Source: Pseudomonas weihenstephanensis (lineage in GTDB: Bacteria > Pseudomonadota > Gammaproteobacteria > Pseudomonadales > Pseudomonadaceae). Taken from it: 64,000 nt of DNA. The notes beneath the pieces were generated by a model. That model had not been told where the DNA came from, searched no databases, and saw only the letters and a program-made list of their open reading frames with translations. Where the stretch lies: positions 186,001 to 250,000 of the forward strand of contig NZ_JYLF01000006.1 of NCBI RefSeq assembly GCF_001043055.1, read 5' to 3'. The position numbers and the translations under genes are program-made. Shown one piece after another: positions 32,034-45,619 of the stretch; within the stretch, counting starts at the first letter, position 1, and every line of letters begins with the position of its first letter.

Positions 32034-32123
32034 GCTGGTAATCCTTAACAGAGAGCACGTGTCTCTGAACTCAAAAAGGTAATAAAGCAGTGACGATATG
32101 TCGCAGCGCAATTGATGGGCGCG

Positions 32124-32152
32124 ATTTTATGGCTAAACACCCAGCAAGTAAA
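32124..32152 (-). promoter_or_regulatory. Candidate promoter of the nuo operon
   Basis: TTTACT (32147-32152) and TAAAAT (32124-32129) are 17 bases apart, about 90 bases upstream of nuoA. The -10 matches 5 of 6 consensus bases and the -35 matches 4 of 6. Confidence 0.5.
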
Positions 32153-32563
32153 TTTTCTAAGATGAATTAATTCAGTCCTTTAGTGGTATGGCTTCTCCTA
32201 AAGTCTGCGCAAGCCTCGTGGTCCGGGCATTACAGCGTATTTGAGTGATTATGTTTTGTTAGGTAAGTAATGAACAAAAGCACCTCTAAATGATAATGAA
32301 TATCGTTTAATGGCTGATTAATTGTTCCTATGCTTCGCTCGCCTTTGAAAGTTGGCTTATATAAGCAGTCTTGGCAAGTTTTGAACTTGGCTTTCTACCC
32401 TTTTTTTGTATGGGGTTCATGGATCTGCGTCAGGGTTTGGGTCAGAAGATGTGCACGCGTGTAGTCGCGGCTGATGAAGGGATGCTGTGCTTGGGAGGCG
32501 CTATTTAAAAGCTCGCTGTCTGCGTACCTCGGCAGTGACTGCCAGGGCGTGTGAAAATCAGGC

Positions 32564-32591
32564 AAAAAAACGCCCCGAACCAGTCGGGGCG
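32564..32591 (-). terminator. Rho-independent terminator after aceA
   Basis: Arms CGCCCCGA (32571-32578) and TCGGGGCG (32584-32591) with a 5-base loop are followed on the minus strand by seven T. Confidence 0.9.
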
Positions 32592-32654
32592 CTACGTTCA
32601 AGGCATTGCGATTGTTCTTTACAGGCTAGGCAATGGCCGTGGTTCCACGATCAA

Positions 32655-33980
32655 TCAGTGGAACTGTTCTTCTTCGGTCGAGCCGGTCAGGGCGGTCACC
32701 GAGGACGAGCCACCTTGAATCACCGTGGTCATGTCGTCGAAGTAGCCAGTGCCCACTTCCTGCTGGTGTGCCACAAAGGTGTAGCCTTTGGCCGCGTCAG
32801 CAAATTCCTGCTCTTGCAGCTTCACGTAAGCCGTCATGTCGTTGCGGGCATAGTCGTGCGCCAGGTTGAACATGCTGTGCCACATGTTGTGGATGCCCGC
32901 CAGGGTAATGAACTGGTGCTTGTAGCCCATTGCCGACAGTTCGCGCTGGAACTTGGCGATGGTCGCGTCGTCCAGGTTCTTCTTCCAGTTGAAAGAAGGC
33001 GAGCAGTTGTACGACAGCAGTTGGTCCGGGTATTCCTTTTTGATCGCTTCGGCAAAACGACGCGCTTCTTCCAGGTCCGGCTTGGCAGTTTCACACCAGA
33101 TCAGGTCGGCGTAAGGCGCATACGCCAGGCCGCGTGCAATCGCCTGGTCCAGTCCTGCACGCACTTTGTAGAAACCTTCCTTGGTGCGCTCGCCAGTCAC
33201 GAACGGCTGATCGTACGGGTCGCAATCGGAGGTCAGCAGGTCAGCCGCGTTGGCGTCGGTGCGGGCCAGAATGATGGTCGGAGTACCTGCAACGTCAGCC
33301 GCCAGACGCGCAGCGGTCAGCTTTTGCACGGCTTCTTGAGTCGGTACCAGCACTTTGCCGCCCATGTGGCCGCATTTTTTCACTGATGCAAGTTGGTCTT
33401 CGAAGTGAACGCCGGCGGCGCCTGCTTCGATCATGCTTTTCATCAGCTCGTAAGCGTTCAGCACGCCGCCAAAACCGGCTTCGGCATCCGCCACGATCGG
33501 TGCGAAGTAGTCGATGTAACCTTGGTCGCCCGGATTTTTACCGGCTTTCCACTGGATCTGGTCAGCACGACGGAATGAGTTGTTGATGCGCTTGACCACG
33601 GTTGGCACGGAGTCCACCGGGTACAGCGACTGGTCGGGGTACATGGATTCGGCAGAGTTGTTGTCTGCCGCCACTTGCCAGCCCGACAGGTAGATTGCCT
33701 GGATGCCGGCTTTAACCTGTTGTACCGCTTGGCCCCCGGTCAGGGCGCCCATGCAGTTGACGAAATCTTTCTCAGGACGGAAGGACGGGTGTGCGCCCTG
33801 TGTCACCAGTTTCCACAGCTTGTCAGCGCCCATTTTTGCAAAGGTGTGCTCGGGTTGAACCGAGCCGCGCAGGCGGACCACGTCAGCAGCGGAATAATCG
33901 CGAGTCACGCCTTTCCAGCGTGGGTTTTCGGCCCAGTCTTTCTCAAGGGCTGCAATTTGCTGTTCGCGTGTCAGTGCCAT
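32655..33980 (-). CDS. aceA: Isocitrate lyase
   Basis: The 441-residue enzyme cleaves isocitrate to glyoxylate and succinate, the first step of the glyoxylate shunt. The catalytic loop [11 protein letters not shown] is intact. Start ATG 33980 ([16 protein letters not shown]) is chosen over a 19-codon extension. It competes for isocitrate with the Idh and Icd enzymes encoded 7-10 kb away. An inverted repeat TGTAGTG...CACTACA lies about 180 bases upstream. Confidence 0.97.
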   Translation of the reverse strand: MALTREQQIAALEKDWAENPRWKGVTRDYSAADVVRLRGSVQPEHTFAKMGADKLWKLVTQGAHPSFRPEKDFVNCMGALTGGQAVQQVKAGIQAIYLSGWQVAADNNSAESMYPDQSLYPVDSVPTVVKRINNSFRRADQIQWKAGKNPGDQGYIDYFAPIVADAEAGFGGVLNAYELMKSMIEAGAAGVHFEDQLASVKKCGHMGGKVLVPTQEAVQKLTAARLAADVAGTPTIILARTDANAADLLTSDCDPYDQPFVTGERTKEGFYKVRAGLDQAIARGLAYAPYADLIWCETAKPDLEEARRFAEAIKKEYPDQLLSYNCSPSFNWKKNLDDATIAKFQRELSAMGYKHQFITLAGIHNMWHSMFNLAHDYARNDMTAYVKLQEQEFADAAKGYTFVAHQQEVGTGYFDDMTTVIQGGSSSVTALTGSTEEEQFH

Positions 33981-34080
33981 GGTGATAAACCTCGTCGCAT
34001 AGGTCTGGGTTGAAAAAATCAGCTCCACCAAGCACACAGCAATATTGTTTGAGTGAGTGCGTGAATGGCGTCTCGCCTTT

Positions 34081-34109
34081 GATCCAGGGCCTTTGCAAGG
34101 CGCTGGATC
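34081..34109. repeat. Imperfect palindrome in the aceA upstream region
   Basis: GATCCAG (34081-34087) pairs with CTGGATC (34103-34109), and inside it GCCTT pairs with AAGGC around TGC, with one G·G mismatch between. It lacks a T-run, so it is more likely a leader hairpin or operator than a terminator. Confidence 0.5.
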
Positions 34110-34159
34110 GGCGGGAGCGGGGCCATCATGCCTCTGCTTTTTTGAGTCGTCAAACGTTT

Positions 34160-34185
34160 TGTAGTGCCTTTTTTAATTCACTACA
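34160..34185. promoter_or_regulatory. Candidate operator upstream of aceA (RpiR/RccR-like half sites)
   Basis: TGTAGTG (34160-34166) and CACTACA (34179-34185) form a perfect 7-bp inverted repeat with a 12-base A/T-rich spacer. TGTAGT/ACTACA half sites are bound by RpiR-family regulators such as HexR and RccR in pseudomonads, and aceA is a known RccR target there. The spacing is wider than in the sites I recall, so the assignment is tentative. Confidence 0.4.
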
Positions 34186-34225
34186 TATTTTCTCGATTAC
34201 GACTTGCCAGTCAGTTTTGGGCCTT

Positions 34226-34954
34226 TTAGTCGAGTGCGTCGACTTTGACCCGCAATGTCATGTCATCGCGGTTCTGAGTCGAGTACGTGCGGGTTGCGCC
34301 TTGTTGGTCGGCCTGACTCTGGCCATTGATGCCTGCCACCGTGATCCATTGCCCGAGTGGGCCGCTGACCTGTGTGTCGGTACTTTGTACGTTCACTACA
34401 TCCGGTTGTGCCTGGCTCATGCGGTCGCGGTTGGTACTGATCGCCAGGTGTACCGTTTCACCTGTGACGCTTGCGGTGACATAAAACCCTTTGGTGACGT
34501 TGCGGTAACTGGTTTGCGCCGACAGGCGACCGTAGGCATCTGTCTGAGTGCTGGTGAGCGGTACGCTTTGGCCGGTCTGGATCAGTGCCGGTACGCCTTC
34601 GGTAGCTTGTATCTGCTGGACGCCGCCGTCGCGGCTGGCGGTGCTATAGACCCGAGTGTTGCTGTCGGTGTCGGGGGAATTGTTGTCGCTGGTGTCAACG
34701 GTGATCAGCAGGCGCTTGGCAGGTGTGTCGAGTTTGGCCAGCAGGTCCTCCAAGCCCTGAATTTTCTGTGCGGGCGCTTCGACGATCAGTTGGTTGCCAT
34801 ACAGGGTGACTTTGCCCTCGGTGCCGATAAAGCTTTGTGCCACCGGCAGTAAGGCCGCACCCGTGCGATTTTGCAAGGAGATGACTTGGGTCTCGGCGAT
34901 GGCGTTGAAGCTGAGCATCAATAGCAGGCTGATGATGAGAGGGCGTAGGGACAT
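34226..34954 (-). CDS. Periplasmic protein with secretin-type N-domain
   Basis: The 242-residue product has a signal peptide when started at 34954 (MSLRPLIISLLLMLSFNAIAE). Residues 25-85 (LQNRTGAALLPVAQSFIGTEGK, then GNQLIVEAPAQKIQGLEDLLAKLDTPAKRLLI) match the N-domain of secretins, but no pore-forming secretin domain follows; the rest is a beta-rich region with Ser/Thr/Gln-rich linker. This is the usual 'secretin N-terminal domain protein' of pseudomonads. Partner and function are unknown. Confidence 0.75.
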   Translation of the reverse strand: MSLRPLIISLLLMLSFNAIAETQVISLQNRTGAALLPVAQSFIGTEGKVTLYGNQLIVEAPAQKIQGLEDLLAKLDTPAKRLLITVDTSDNNSPDTDSNTRVYSTASRDGGVQQIQATEGVPALIQTGQSVPLTSTQTDAYGRLSAQTSYRNVTKGFYVTASVTGETVHLAISTNRDRMSQAQPDVVNVQSTDTQVSGPLGQWITVAGINGQSQADQQGATRTYSTQNRDDMTLRVKVDALD

Positions 34955-35041
34955 GTCCGTTATCTCCGCAATGTGTAAAGGGTTATGACAGGAGTGTGCC
35001 AGTTTGTCGGCGCCAATTGGGCGAGGTTGAATGCTACATAG

Positions 35042-35079
35042 CAAAACGCCCTGCGATCCGAAAATGGCAGGGCGTTTTG
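35042..35079 (-). terminator. Terminator downstream of the GNAT/RoxA genes
   Basis: A perfect 13-bp stem (CAAAACGCCCTGC at 35042-35054 with its complement at 35067-35079) and 12-base loop has TTTT in its distal arm and can work on either strand. Confidence 0.75.
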
Positions 35080-35090
35080 TAGGGTGTTGC

Positions 35091-35115
35091 AGTCGCTGGC
35101 GCAGGCTGCGACTAA
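35091..35115. repeat. REP-like element
   Basis: AGTCG and CGACT flank CGCAGGCTGCG (35100-35110), the same core found at 8905 and, inverted, at 47980 and 57835. Confidence 0.5.
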
Positions 35116-35124
35116 CGGGGGATG

Positions 35125-35547
35125 TCAGGCACCGCGCACCATGTCGACGTGCGGGATTCCGGCTTCCAGAAACTCGTTACTGACGACTTTAAAGCCCAGT
35201 CGTTCATAGAAAGGCGTGGCATGCACTTGCGCGCTGAGCTTTTGCTCTTTAAGGCCACGCTTTTCGGCTTCAACGATGGTCGCTTGCATCAGCGCATCAC
35301 CCACTTTCAAGCCGCGCCAGTCCTTCAAGACTGAGACGCGGCCGATATGGCCGTCTGGCAGCAGCCGGGCGGTACCAATCGGAAAGTCACCTTCGTAGGC
35401 CAGGAAATGCACGGCGCTACTGTCGTCTGAGTCCCACTCCAGCTCAGGCGGGACTTTTTGTTCGGCAATAAACACCGCCTCACGAATGCGTCGAAGTTCG
35501 GCGTTGTCCTTTTGCCAGTCGGCGACACGTACGTGAATGCTATTCAT
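35125..35547 (-). CDS. GNAT family N-acetyltransferase
   Basis: The 140-residue product carries a single GNAT fold. IGRVSVLKDWRGLKVGDALMQA is the acetyl-CoA-binding motif A region, and the C-terminal HATPFYERLGFKVVSNEFLEAGIPHVDM is typical of the ElaA/YjdJ-like branch. Start 35547 (MNSIHVRVADW) overlaps the end of the RoxA-type gene by 8 bases, so the two are coupled. Substrate unknown. Confidence 0.88.
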   Translation of the reverse strand: MNSIHVRVADWQKDNAELRRIREAVFIAEQKVPPELEWDSDDSSAVHFLAYEGDFPIGTARLLPDGHIGRVSVLKDWRGLKVGDALMQATIVEAEKRGLKEQKLSAQVHATPFYERLGFKVVSNEFLEAGIPHVDMVRGA

Positions 35548-36706
35548 CAGCGAACCCCAGGCTTCCTTGTTTAACCAGCTCGCAGAGCAGGTTGCGTCCA
35601 TCTTCATCGGCCAGCCATGCGCCGAGGTTGTCGCTGTGCAGCGCGTCGGCGGCACAAATCATTTTCAACAGATCACGCAGTTTGCCTGGCAGCAGTCGGC
35701 TTTGGCCGCTGGCGAACAACAGCAGGTCCTCATCGACTTCAGACCAGGCCAGGCGAGCGCTTGGGTTGCGGATCAGAACCGCACCTTGATCCAGGCTGCC
35801 CAGCAGGTCTTCTTCTTCGAGCTCGGGGCCGACCACGAGTTCCGGATATCGTGGCTCGGTCATGAACTGGCCGAACCAGGTCAACAGCATGCGCTCATCG
35901 CTCATGTGTTCTGCGAGCAGACCCTTGAGGCGGTCGAGCGCGTCGTGCTGGATTTGATGCGGGTCGCTGACCGGCTGAGCGTCAGCGTCGGTATAGCGCT
36001 CTTCGTCAGGCAGGTATTGGCTCAGGAAGTCGGTGAAGTGGGTGAGCACTTCAGCGGCGCTCGGGGCGCGGAAGCCTACCGAGTAGGTCAGGCAGTCATC
36101 GACGGCAACGCCACAGTGGGCCAGGCGCGGCGGCAGGTACAGCATGTCGCCCGGCTCAAGGGTCCATTCATCGGTGGCCTGGAAGTCGGCCAGAATGCGC
36201 AGGTCGGCATGCTCCAGCAACGGGCTTTCGGAGTCGCACATCTGGCCGATCTGCCAGTGACGCTTTCCGGCGCCTTGCAGCAGGAACACGTCGTAGTTGT
36301 CGAAGTGCGGGCCAACGCTGCCGCCCGGTGCGGCATAGCTGATCATCACGTCGTCAATGCGCCAGCTCGGCAGGAAGCGGAAGTTTTCCAGCAGCTCGCC
36401 GACTTCCGGCACGAACTGATCGACGGCTTGAACCAGTAAAGTCCATTCACGCTCTGGCAGTTTGCCAAACTCGTCCTCGGCAAAAGGGCCACGGCGCAGT
36501 TCCCATGGGCGTTCGCCGTGCTCAATCACCAGTCGCGATTCGACTTCCTCTTCAAGCGCCAGACCGGCCAGTTCGTCGGCATCGATCGGGCTTTCAAAGT
36601 CAGGAATGGCCTGACGGATCAGCAGCGGTTTCTTCTGCCAGTAGTCGCGCAGGAATTCGCGTGCAGTGATGCCGCCCAGAAGTTGAAGAGGAATATCAGG
36701 ATTCAT
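35540..36706 (-). CDS. roxA: Cupin (JmjC-type) ribosomal protein oxygenase, RoxA/YcfD family
   Basis: The 388-residue product is a 2-oxoglutarate/Fe(II) oxygenase that in E. coli hydroxylates an arginine of ribosomal protein L16. The HxD iron motif lies in GPHFDNYDVFLLQ, and the distal histidine in PPRLAHCGVAVDDCLTYSVGFR. The C-terminal part is the winged-helix/dimerisation region. Start 36706 (MNPDIPLQLLGG) is chosen over an 18-codon extension. It overlaps the GNAT gene. Confidence 0.9.
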   Translation of the reverse strand: MNPDIPLQLLGGITAREFLRDYWQKKPLLIRQAIPDFESPIDADELAGLALEEEVESRLVIEHGERPWELRRGPFAEDEFGKLPEREWTLLVQAVDQFVPEVGELLENFRFLPSWRIDDVMISYAAPGGSVGPHFDNYDVFLLQGAGKRHWQIGQMCDSESPLLEHADLRILADFQATDEWTLEPGDMLYLPPRLAHCGVAVDDCLTYSVGFRAPSAAEVLTHFTDFLSQYLPDEERYTDADAQPVSDPHQIQHDALDRLKGLLAEHMSDERMLLTWFGQFMTEPRYPELVVGPELEEEDLLGSLDQGAVLIRNPSARLAWSEVDEDLLLFASGQSRLLPGKLRDLLKMICAADALHSDNLGAWLADEDGRNLLCELVKQGSLGFADE

Positions 36707-36742
36707 GTGTAACCTATTGAAAAATTGCGCTTTGTATTCGGG

Positions 36743-36769
36743 AATAAAAACGCCCGGCACGGCCGGGCG
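36743..36769 (-). terminator. Rho-independent terminator after purB
   Basis: Arms CGCCCGGC (36751-36758) and GCCGGGCG (36762-36769) with a 3-base loop are followed by TTTTTATT on the minus strand. Confidence 0.85.
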
Positions 36770-36789
36770 TTAGTAGGTCGTTGCAGCAA

Positions 36790-38208
<1,419 letters not shown>

Positions 38209-38210
38209 TC

Positions 38211-38244
38211 AAAAAAACGGCCGGTCCGTTGCCAAGTGACCGGC
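38211..38244 (-). terminator. Rho-independent terminator after hflD
   Basis: GCCGGTC (38220-38226) and GACCGGC (38238-38244) form the stem; on the minus strand CG and seven T follow. Confidence 0.82.
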
Positions 38245-38288
38245 GTCATACGCGTATCGACGTTACAGCGTGTGCTTGCTGGCGGCGA

Positions 38289-38909
38289 TCAGCCGCGCAG
38301 CATGGGATAAAGCGCTTTGAGCAATTTGCGTCGGCTGAATACCAGCTGCCAGCGATGGCCACCCAATTGACGCCATAGGCGTGCCGAGCGAATACCGGCC
38401 AGCAGCAGGGCGCGAATTTTGGCGGCGTTGTTCGGTTGTTGCAGGTTGCGCATGTCGCCATGCACTTGAATGCGTTGGCGCAGCGTGCTCAGGGTGTCCT
38501 GATAGAGGGCACCGCACGCGGCGACCACGTTCTCGTGAGCGGGGCCGAAGTGTTCAACTTGCGACTGGATCTGTGGCAAACGCTTGCCAATTAGTTCCAG
38601 CATGTCGTCGCGCTTGGCCAGTTGACGCTCAAGGTTGAGCATCGACAGGGCATAGCGCAGCGGTTCGCGTTGCAGGGTATTGGGGTCGCGCTCCAGTGCA
38701 CCGATAAGGGCGCGGTAGCCCTCGCGCAGGTTGATGTCATCACCCCCGAAGACTTCAAGCGTGTCCTTGGGGTCGCGCACCAGCAAGCTGCCCAGCATGC
38801 AGGCCAGATCAGCCTCGCTGACCTGACCGGTCTTGGCGATTTTATCCACCAGTACGGCGGCCAGAAACACGCCGCCCAGGGCCACCAGTTGTTCCTGGGT
38901 GGGGTTCAT
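38289..38909 (-). CDS. hflD: High-frequency lysogenization protein HflD homolog
   Basis: The 206-residue all-helical product matches HflD in length and in order next to mnmA. In E. coli HflD binds phage lambda CII and sits at the inner membrane. Recognisable segments are [21 protein letters not shown] and [19 protein letters not shown]. Start 38909 (MNPTQEQLV) overlaps the mnmA stop by 4 bases. Confidence 0.92.
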   Translation of the reverse strand: MNPTQEQLVALGGVFLAAVLVDKIAKTGQVSEADLACMLGSLLVRDPKDTLEVFGGDDINLREGYRALIGALERDPNTLQREPLRYALSMLNLERQLAKRDDMLELIGKRLPQIQSQVEHFGPAHENVVAACGALYQDTLSTLRQRIQVHGDMRNLQQPNNAAKIRALLLAGIRSARLWRQLGGHRWQLVFSRRKLLKALYPMLRG

Positions 38910-40039
38910 GCCTGTGCGCTCTTGCTGGTCCAGGGTTCGGCCACTTCGATCACGCCGCCGCCCAGGCACACTTCGCCATCGTAAAACACCACGGACTGGC
39001 CCGGCGTGACCGCGCGTTGCGGATCGTCGAAGGTGGCGCGGTAACCGGTCGCGGTTTGCTCCAGCGTGCAGGGTTGATCGCTCTGGCGATAGCGCACCTT
39101 GGCCGTCAGGCGCAACGGTGTGCTCAGGTCGACCGGGTTGACCCAAAAGATCTCCGAGGCGAGCAGGGCGCGCGAGAACAGCCACGGGTGATCGTTACCT
39201 TGGCCGACGATCAGTTCGTTGTTCTCAAGGTCTTTGTGCAAGACGTACCACGGCTCATCGCTGGCGTCTTTCAGGCCGCCGATGCCCAGACCCTGACGCT
39301 GGCCGATGGTGTGATACATCAGGCCGTGGTGGCGGCCAATGACTTCACCTTCGGTGGTTTTGATCTCGCCCGGTTGGGCCGGCAGGTATTGCTTGAGGAA
39401 GTCACTGAAACGGCGCTCGCCGATAAAGCAAATCCCGGTGGAGTCCTTTTTCTTGGCGGTGGCCAGGTCGTGTTTTTCGGCGATCTGGCGCACCTCGGGT
39501 TTTTCCAGCTCGCCGACCGGGAACAGGGTGCGGGCGATTTGTTCACCGCCGACCGCGTGCAGGAAGTAGCTCTGGTCTTTGTTGGGGTCCAGGCCTTTGA
39601 GCAGCTCGGTGCGGCCGTCGATGTCGCGGCGACGCACGTAATGGCCGGTAGCAATCAAGTCAGCCCCGAGCATCAGGGCGTAATCGAGGAACGCCTTGAA
39701 CTTGATCTCGCGGTTGCACAGGATGTCCGGGTTTGGCGTGCGTCCGGCTTTGTATTCGGCCAGGAAGTGCTCAAACACGTTGTCCCAGTATTCGGCGGCA
39801 AAGTTGGCGGTGTGCAGCTTGATGCCAATTTTGTCGCACACGGCCTGGGCATCTGCCAGATCATCCATGGCGGTGCAGTAATCGGTTCCGTCGTCTTCCT
39901 CCCAGTTCTTCATGAACAGGCCTTCCACCTGGTAGCCCTGCTCGATGAGCAGAACGGCGGAAACGGAAGAGTCGACACCGCCGGACATGCCGACAATGAC
40001 GCGCTGTTTTTCGGGGGCGACTAAGGCTGGATCACGCAT
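38906..40039 (-). CDS. mnmA: tRNA-specific 2-thiouridylase MnmA
   Basis: The 377-residue enzyme puts sulfur on U34 of tRNAs for Lys, Glu and Gln, taking it from the Tus relay. The PP-loop [12 protein letters not shown] (from residue 18) activates U34 with ATP; the two catalytic cysteines are in [12 protein letters not shown] and GICFIGER. It forms an operon with hflD and probably the upstream NUDIX gene. Confidence 0.97.
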   Translation of the reverse strand: MRDPALVAPEKQRVIVGMSGGVDSSVSAVLLIEQGYQVEGLFMKNWEEDDGTDYCTAMDDLADAQAVCDKIGIKLHTANFAAEYWDNVFEHFLAEYKAGRTPNPDILCNREIKFKAFLDYALMLGADLIATGHYVRRRDIDGRTELLKGLDPNKDQSYFLHAVGGEQIARTLFPVGELEKPEVRQIAEKHDLATAKKKDSTGICFIGERRFSDFLKQYLPAQPGEIKTTEGEVIGRHHGLMYHTIGQRQGLGIGGLKDASDEPWYVLHKDLENNELIVGQGNDHPWLFSRALLASEIFWVNPVDLSTPLRLTAKVRYRQSDQPCTLEQTATGYRATFDDPQRAVTPGQSVVFYDGEVCLGGGVIEVAEPWTSKSAQA

Positions 40040-40098
40040 AGGGTTTCAATGAGTGTCTTGAAAAAGGACGCGATTCTAGCAGGCCCGAGCGCTCAAGG

Positions 40099-40545
40099 CT
40101 AAACCGAAGGGCGGATTAGCGAGAGGTCGAACAATTTGCCGCTCAGATAATCGTCGATACAGTGCAGGGTCAATTCGCTGCGCCAGCGATGGCGCTGTTC
40201 CAGCAGCTCGTCGCGGGTCAACCACAGCGGGCCGATGATGCCTGTGTCGAGCGTGGCATCGGCATGGTGTTTGACCGCGTTACCGGCAAAGCATACGCGC
40301 TGATACGTCACACCGTTGCTGGGCGCCGTGTACAGATAAATGCCGATGACACCGGTGAGTTCGACGTCATAACCGGTTTCTTCAAGGGTTTCGCGGATAG
40401 CCGCGTCGATCAGGCTTTCATTCGGGTCCAAGTGGCCTGCGGGCTGGTTGAGCACTGCGTGCCCGTGCTTTAACTCTTTGACCATCAGAAAGCGCCCGTT
40501 GTCTTCGACGACAGTGGCAACAGTGATGTGGGGTTTCCAGTCCAT
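40099..40545 (-). CDS. NUDIX hydrolase, NudJ-like
   Basis: The 148-residue product has the NUDIX box (GHLDPNESLIDAAIRETLEE followed by TGYDVEL). It starts MDWKPHITVATVV, typical of the NudJ-type phosphatase (thiamine-pyrophosphate and nucleoside di/triphosphate substrates in E. coli). It is encoded just before mnmA, a common arrangement. Confidence 0.9.
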   Translation of the reverse strand: MDWKPHITVATVVEDNGRFLMVKELKHGHAVLNQPAGHLDPNESLIDAAIRETLEETGYDVELTGVIGIYLYTAPSNGVTYQRVCFAGNAVKHHADATLDTGIIGPLWLTRDELLEQRHRWRSELTLHCIDDYLSGKLFDLSLIRPSV

Positions 40546-40562
40546 GTGTGAGGTCTCGATTT

Positions 40563-40633
40563 TTTGTCGGGGCTGCTGAAGGCTGCGTTTTCATAAAAAT
40601 CAAAAGATCGCAGCCTTCGCCAGCGCCGACAAG
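40563..40633. repeat. REP-type cruciform element
   Basis: Nested inverted repeats are visible: TTGTCGG (40564-40570) with CCGACAA (40626-40632), and GAAGGCTGCG (40578-40587) with CGCAGCCTTC (40609-40618). The central AAAATCAAAAGA resembles the centre of the element at 57785-57852. Confidence 0.65.
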
Positions 40634-40646
40634 TTTTGTGTTCGAT

Positions 40647-40686
40647 TTAAAAACACAAACCCCGGCGTCGTGGGCCGGGGTTTGTG
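40647..40686 (-). terminator. Rho-independent terminator after idh
   Basis: A perfect 13-bp stem (40654-40666 with 40674-40686) and 7-base loop is followed by TGTTTTTAAA on the minus strand. Confidence 0.85.
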
Positions 40687-40703
40687 GTGTTGCGATGTTG
40701 CTC

Positions 40704-43392
<2,689 letters not shown>

Positions 43393-44649
43393 ATGGGATA
43401 CAACAAGATCAAGGTTCCAGCCGCAGGTGAGAAAATCACCGTCAATGCAGACCACTCCCTTAACGTGCCCGACAATCCCGTCATTCCCTACATTGAGGGT
43501 GACGGTATTGGTGTCGATATCAGCCCAGTCATGATCAAGGTTGTCGATGCGGCCGTTAGCAAAGCCTACGCAGGCAAGCGAAAAATCTCCTGGATGGAGG
43601 TCTATGCGGGCGAAAAAGCGACGCAGGTTTACGATCAGGACACTTGGCTGCCGCAAGAAACCCTGGACGCCGTCAAGGATTACGTCGTTTCGATCAAGGG
43701 CCCGCTGACTACGCCGGTTGGCGGTGGCATTCGTTCCCTCAACGTTGCCCTGCGCCAGCAACTCGATTTGTATGTGTGCCTGCGCCCGGTGCGTTGGTTT
43801 GAAGGTGTGCCCAGCCCGGTGAAAAAACCAGGCGATGTGGACATGACCATCTTTCGCGAAAACTCCGAAGACATCTACGCGGGTATCGAGTGGAAGGCCG
43901 GTTCACCGGAAGCCATCAAGGTCATCAAGTTTCTGAAAGAAGAAATGGGCGTGACCAAGATCCGTTTTGATCAGGACTGCGGGATTGGCGTCAAGCCAGT
44001 GTCCAAAGAAGGCACTCAGCGCCTGGCGCGCAAAGCCTTGCAATATGTGGTGGATAACGACCGCGAGTCGCTGACCATCGTGCACAAAGGCAACATCATG
44101 AAATTTACCGAGGGCGCCTTCAAAGAGTGGGCCTATGAAGTCGCGGCCCAAGAGTTTGGTGCGACGCTGCTCGACGGCGGCCCGTGGATGCAGTTCAAAA
44201 ACCCCAAAACCGGACGCAATGTCATTGTTAAAGACGCCATTGCCGATGCGATGCTGCAACAAATTCTGCTGCGTCCGGCTGAATATGACGTGATTGCCAC
44301 GCTGAACCTCAATGGTGACTACCTCTCCGATGCCCTGGCAGCCGAGGTGGGCGGTATCGGTATTGCGCCGGGAGCCAACTTGTCCGACACCATTGCCATG
44401 TTTGAGGCCACTCACGGCACGGCGCCTAAATATGCAGGCAAGGACCAGGTGAACCCCGGTTCGCTGATTCTCTCCGCTGAAATGATGTTGCGGCATATGG
44501 GATGGACCGAAGCCGCAGACCTGATCATCAAGGGCACCAATGGTGCGATCTCGGCCAAAACCGTGACCTATGATTTTGAGCGGCTAATGGACGGCGCAAC
44601 CTTGGTTTCGTCTTCAGGCTTTGGTGATGCGCTGATTGCGCATATGTAA
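43393..44649 (+). CDS. icd: NADP-dependent isocitrate dehydrogenase, dimeric type
   Basis: The 418-residue enzyme starts at ATG 43393 ([15 protein letters not shown]) with GGAG six bases upstream; the nine-codon upstream extension is rejected. The active-site segment [17 protein letters not shown] includes the serine that AceK phosphorylates in enterobacteria. [27 protein letters not shown] and [16 protein letters not shown] are further family marks. The gene closes with a strong terminator. Confidence 0.97.
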   Translation: MGYNKIKVPAAGEKITVNADHSLNVPDNPVIPYIEGDGIGVDISPVMIKVVDAAVSKAYAGKRKISWMEVYAGEKATQVYDQDTWLPQETLDAVKDYVVSIKGPLTTPVGGGIRSLNVALRQQLDLYVCLRPVRWFEGVPSPVKKPGDVDMTIFRENSEDIYAGIEWKAGSPEAIKVIKFLKEEMGVTKIRFDQDCGIGVKPVSKEGTQRLARKALQYVVDNDRESLTIVHKGNIMKFTEGAFKEWAYEVAAQEFGATLLDGGPWMQFKNPKTGRNVIVKDAIADAMLQQILLRPAEYDVIATLNLNGDYLSDALAAEVGGIGIAPGANLSDTIAMFEATHGTAPKYAGKDQVNPGSLILSAEMMLRHMGWTEAADLIIKGTNGAISAKTVTYDFERLMDGATLVSSSGFGDALIAHM

Positions 44650-44662
44650 ACGCGCAGTGACT

Positions 44663-44699
44663 AAAAAGGCCGATTCAAGTGAATGAATCGGCCTTTTTT
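44663..44699 (+). terminator. Bidirectional terminator between icd and cspD
   Basis: A perfect 14-bp stem (44663-44676 with 44685-44698) has A-run on the left and T-run on the right, suited to both convergent genes. Confidence 0.9.
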
Positions 44700-44723
44700 A
44701 ACGCTGACTGTGGAGTCGGTGGG

Positions 44724-45002
44724 TCAGACCGAGAGGGTTTTAACCTCTGTCGCAGTCATTTGCGGTAGGGCGTTGAGTGGGCTGCTTGTGATTTTCACGG
44801 CGTGCAGCCCTTTAGGGCCTTGTGTAATCTCGAAACTTACCGGCTGGCCCGCTTTCAGGGTTTTATAGCCGTCCATGTCGATTGCCGAAAAATGGGCGAA
44901 AAAGTCGATCTTGTCTCCTTGTTCATCTTTGCCTTCCTTGGCATCTGTATTGATAAAGCCGAAGCCTTTGGCATTGTTGAACCACTTGACCGTGCCTTGC
45001 AT
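44724..45002 (-). CDS. cspD: Cold-shock domain protein CspD
   Basis: The 92-residue product carries one cold-shock domain: [11 protein letters not shown] (RNP1) and DFFAHFSAI (RNP2, with Phe-Ala where Val-Phe-Val is usual). About 25 extra C-terminal residues ([19 protein letters not shown]) fit the CspD form. In E. coli CspD is a stationary-phase inhibitor of replication. Start 45002 has GAGGG eight bases upstream; the ATG two codons earlier is only two bases from it. Position next to clpS/clpA is conserved. Confidence 0.93.
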   Translation of the reverse strand: MQGTVKWFNNAKGFGFINTDAKEGKDEQGDKIDFFAHFSAIDMDGYKTLKAGQPVSFEITQGPKGLHAVKITSSPLNALPQMTATEVKTLSV

Positions 45003-45227
45003 GCTCATATCCCTCTGCTGCAAACAACTCCATCACTGGAGTATCATCCAGTTCACTCGCACATCGACCACCAAAAGTGGTTGACTGTGCGGACCTTTAT
45101 TCCCCACTGTGGGTACCAATGGTTGTAACACCGTTTTACCGATAGTCAAGGTCACGCGGCGGCGCTGTTGAAAATTGACACGCTTGCCTCCATCTCTGTA
45201 ATTGCTCAACGACGAACCTTTCTTTCC

Positions 45228-45590
45228 ATGCATGCAATCAGCCAGATTCGACTAACATTCAATCAGGATCGACCCGATTTTGATGACGACGACTCCGCTG
45301 GCTTGGCTGTGCAAGAAGCTAAGCCTGCTCTTCAGGCGCCGCCGATGTACAAGGTGGTTTTGTTCAACGATGACTACACACCCATGGATTTCGTTGTCGA
45401 AGTGCTTGAGGTGTTTTTTAACTTGAATCGCGAATTGGCGACCAAGGTCATGCTGGCCGTTCATACAGAAGGACGGGCAGTGTGCGGCATCTTTACCCGC
45501 GACATCGCCGAGACCAAGGCCATGCAGGTAAACCAGTACGCACGCGAAAGCCAGCATCCGCTACTCTGTGAAATCGAGAAGGACGGTTAA
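45228..45590 (+). CDS. clpS: ATP-dependent Clp protease adaptor ClpS
   Basis: The 120-residue adaptor delivers proteins with N-terminal Leu, Phe, Tyr or Trp to ClpAP. The core starts [20 protein letters not shown], with the acidic pocket residues NDD and later [11 protein letters not shown]. Start ATG 45228 ([11 protein letters not shown]) agrees with relatives. clpA follows 29 bases later. Confidence 0.97.
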   Translation: MHAISQIRLTFNQDRPDFDDDDSAGLAVQEAKPALQAPPMYKVVLFNDDYTPMDFVVEVLEVFFNLNRELATKVMLAVHTEGRAVCGIFTRDIAETKAMQVNQYARESQHPLLCEIEKDG

Positions 45591-45619
45591 CGCCGACCAC
45601 TTGGGTATGAGGTGAAGCC

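Larger units (their letters stand above)
32034..32654. other. Intergenic region between nuoA and aceA
   Basis: This 621-base gap contains the nuo promoter and leader on its left and the aceA terminator on its right. The middle (32160-32400) is A+T-rich and may hold additional nuo control sites; I see no gene, tRNA or clear operator. Confidence 0.6.
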
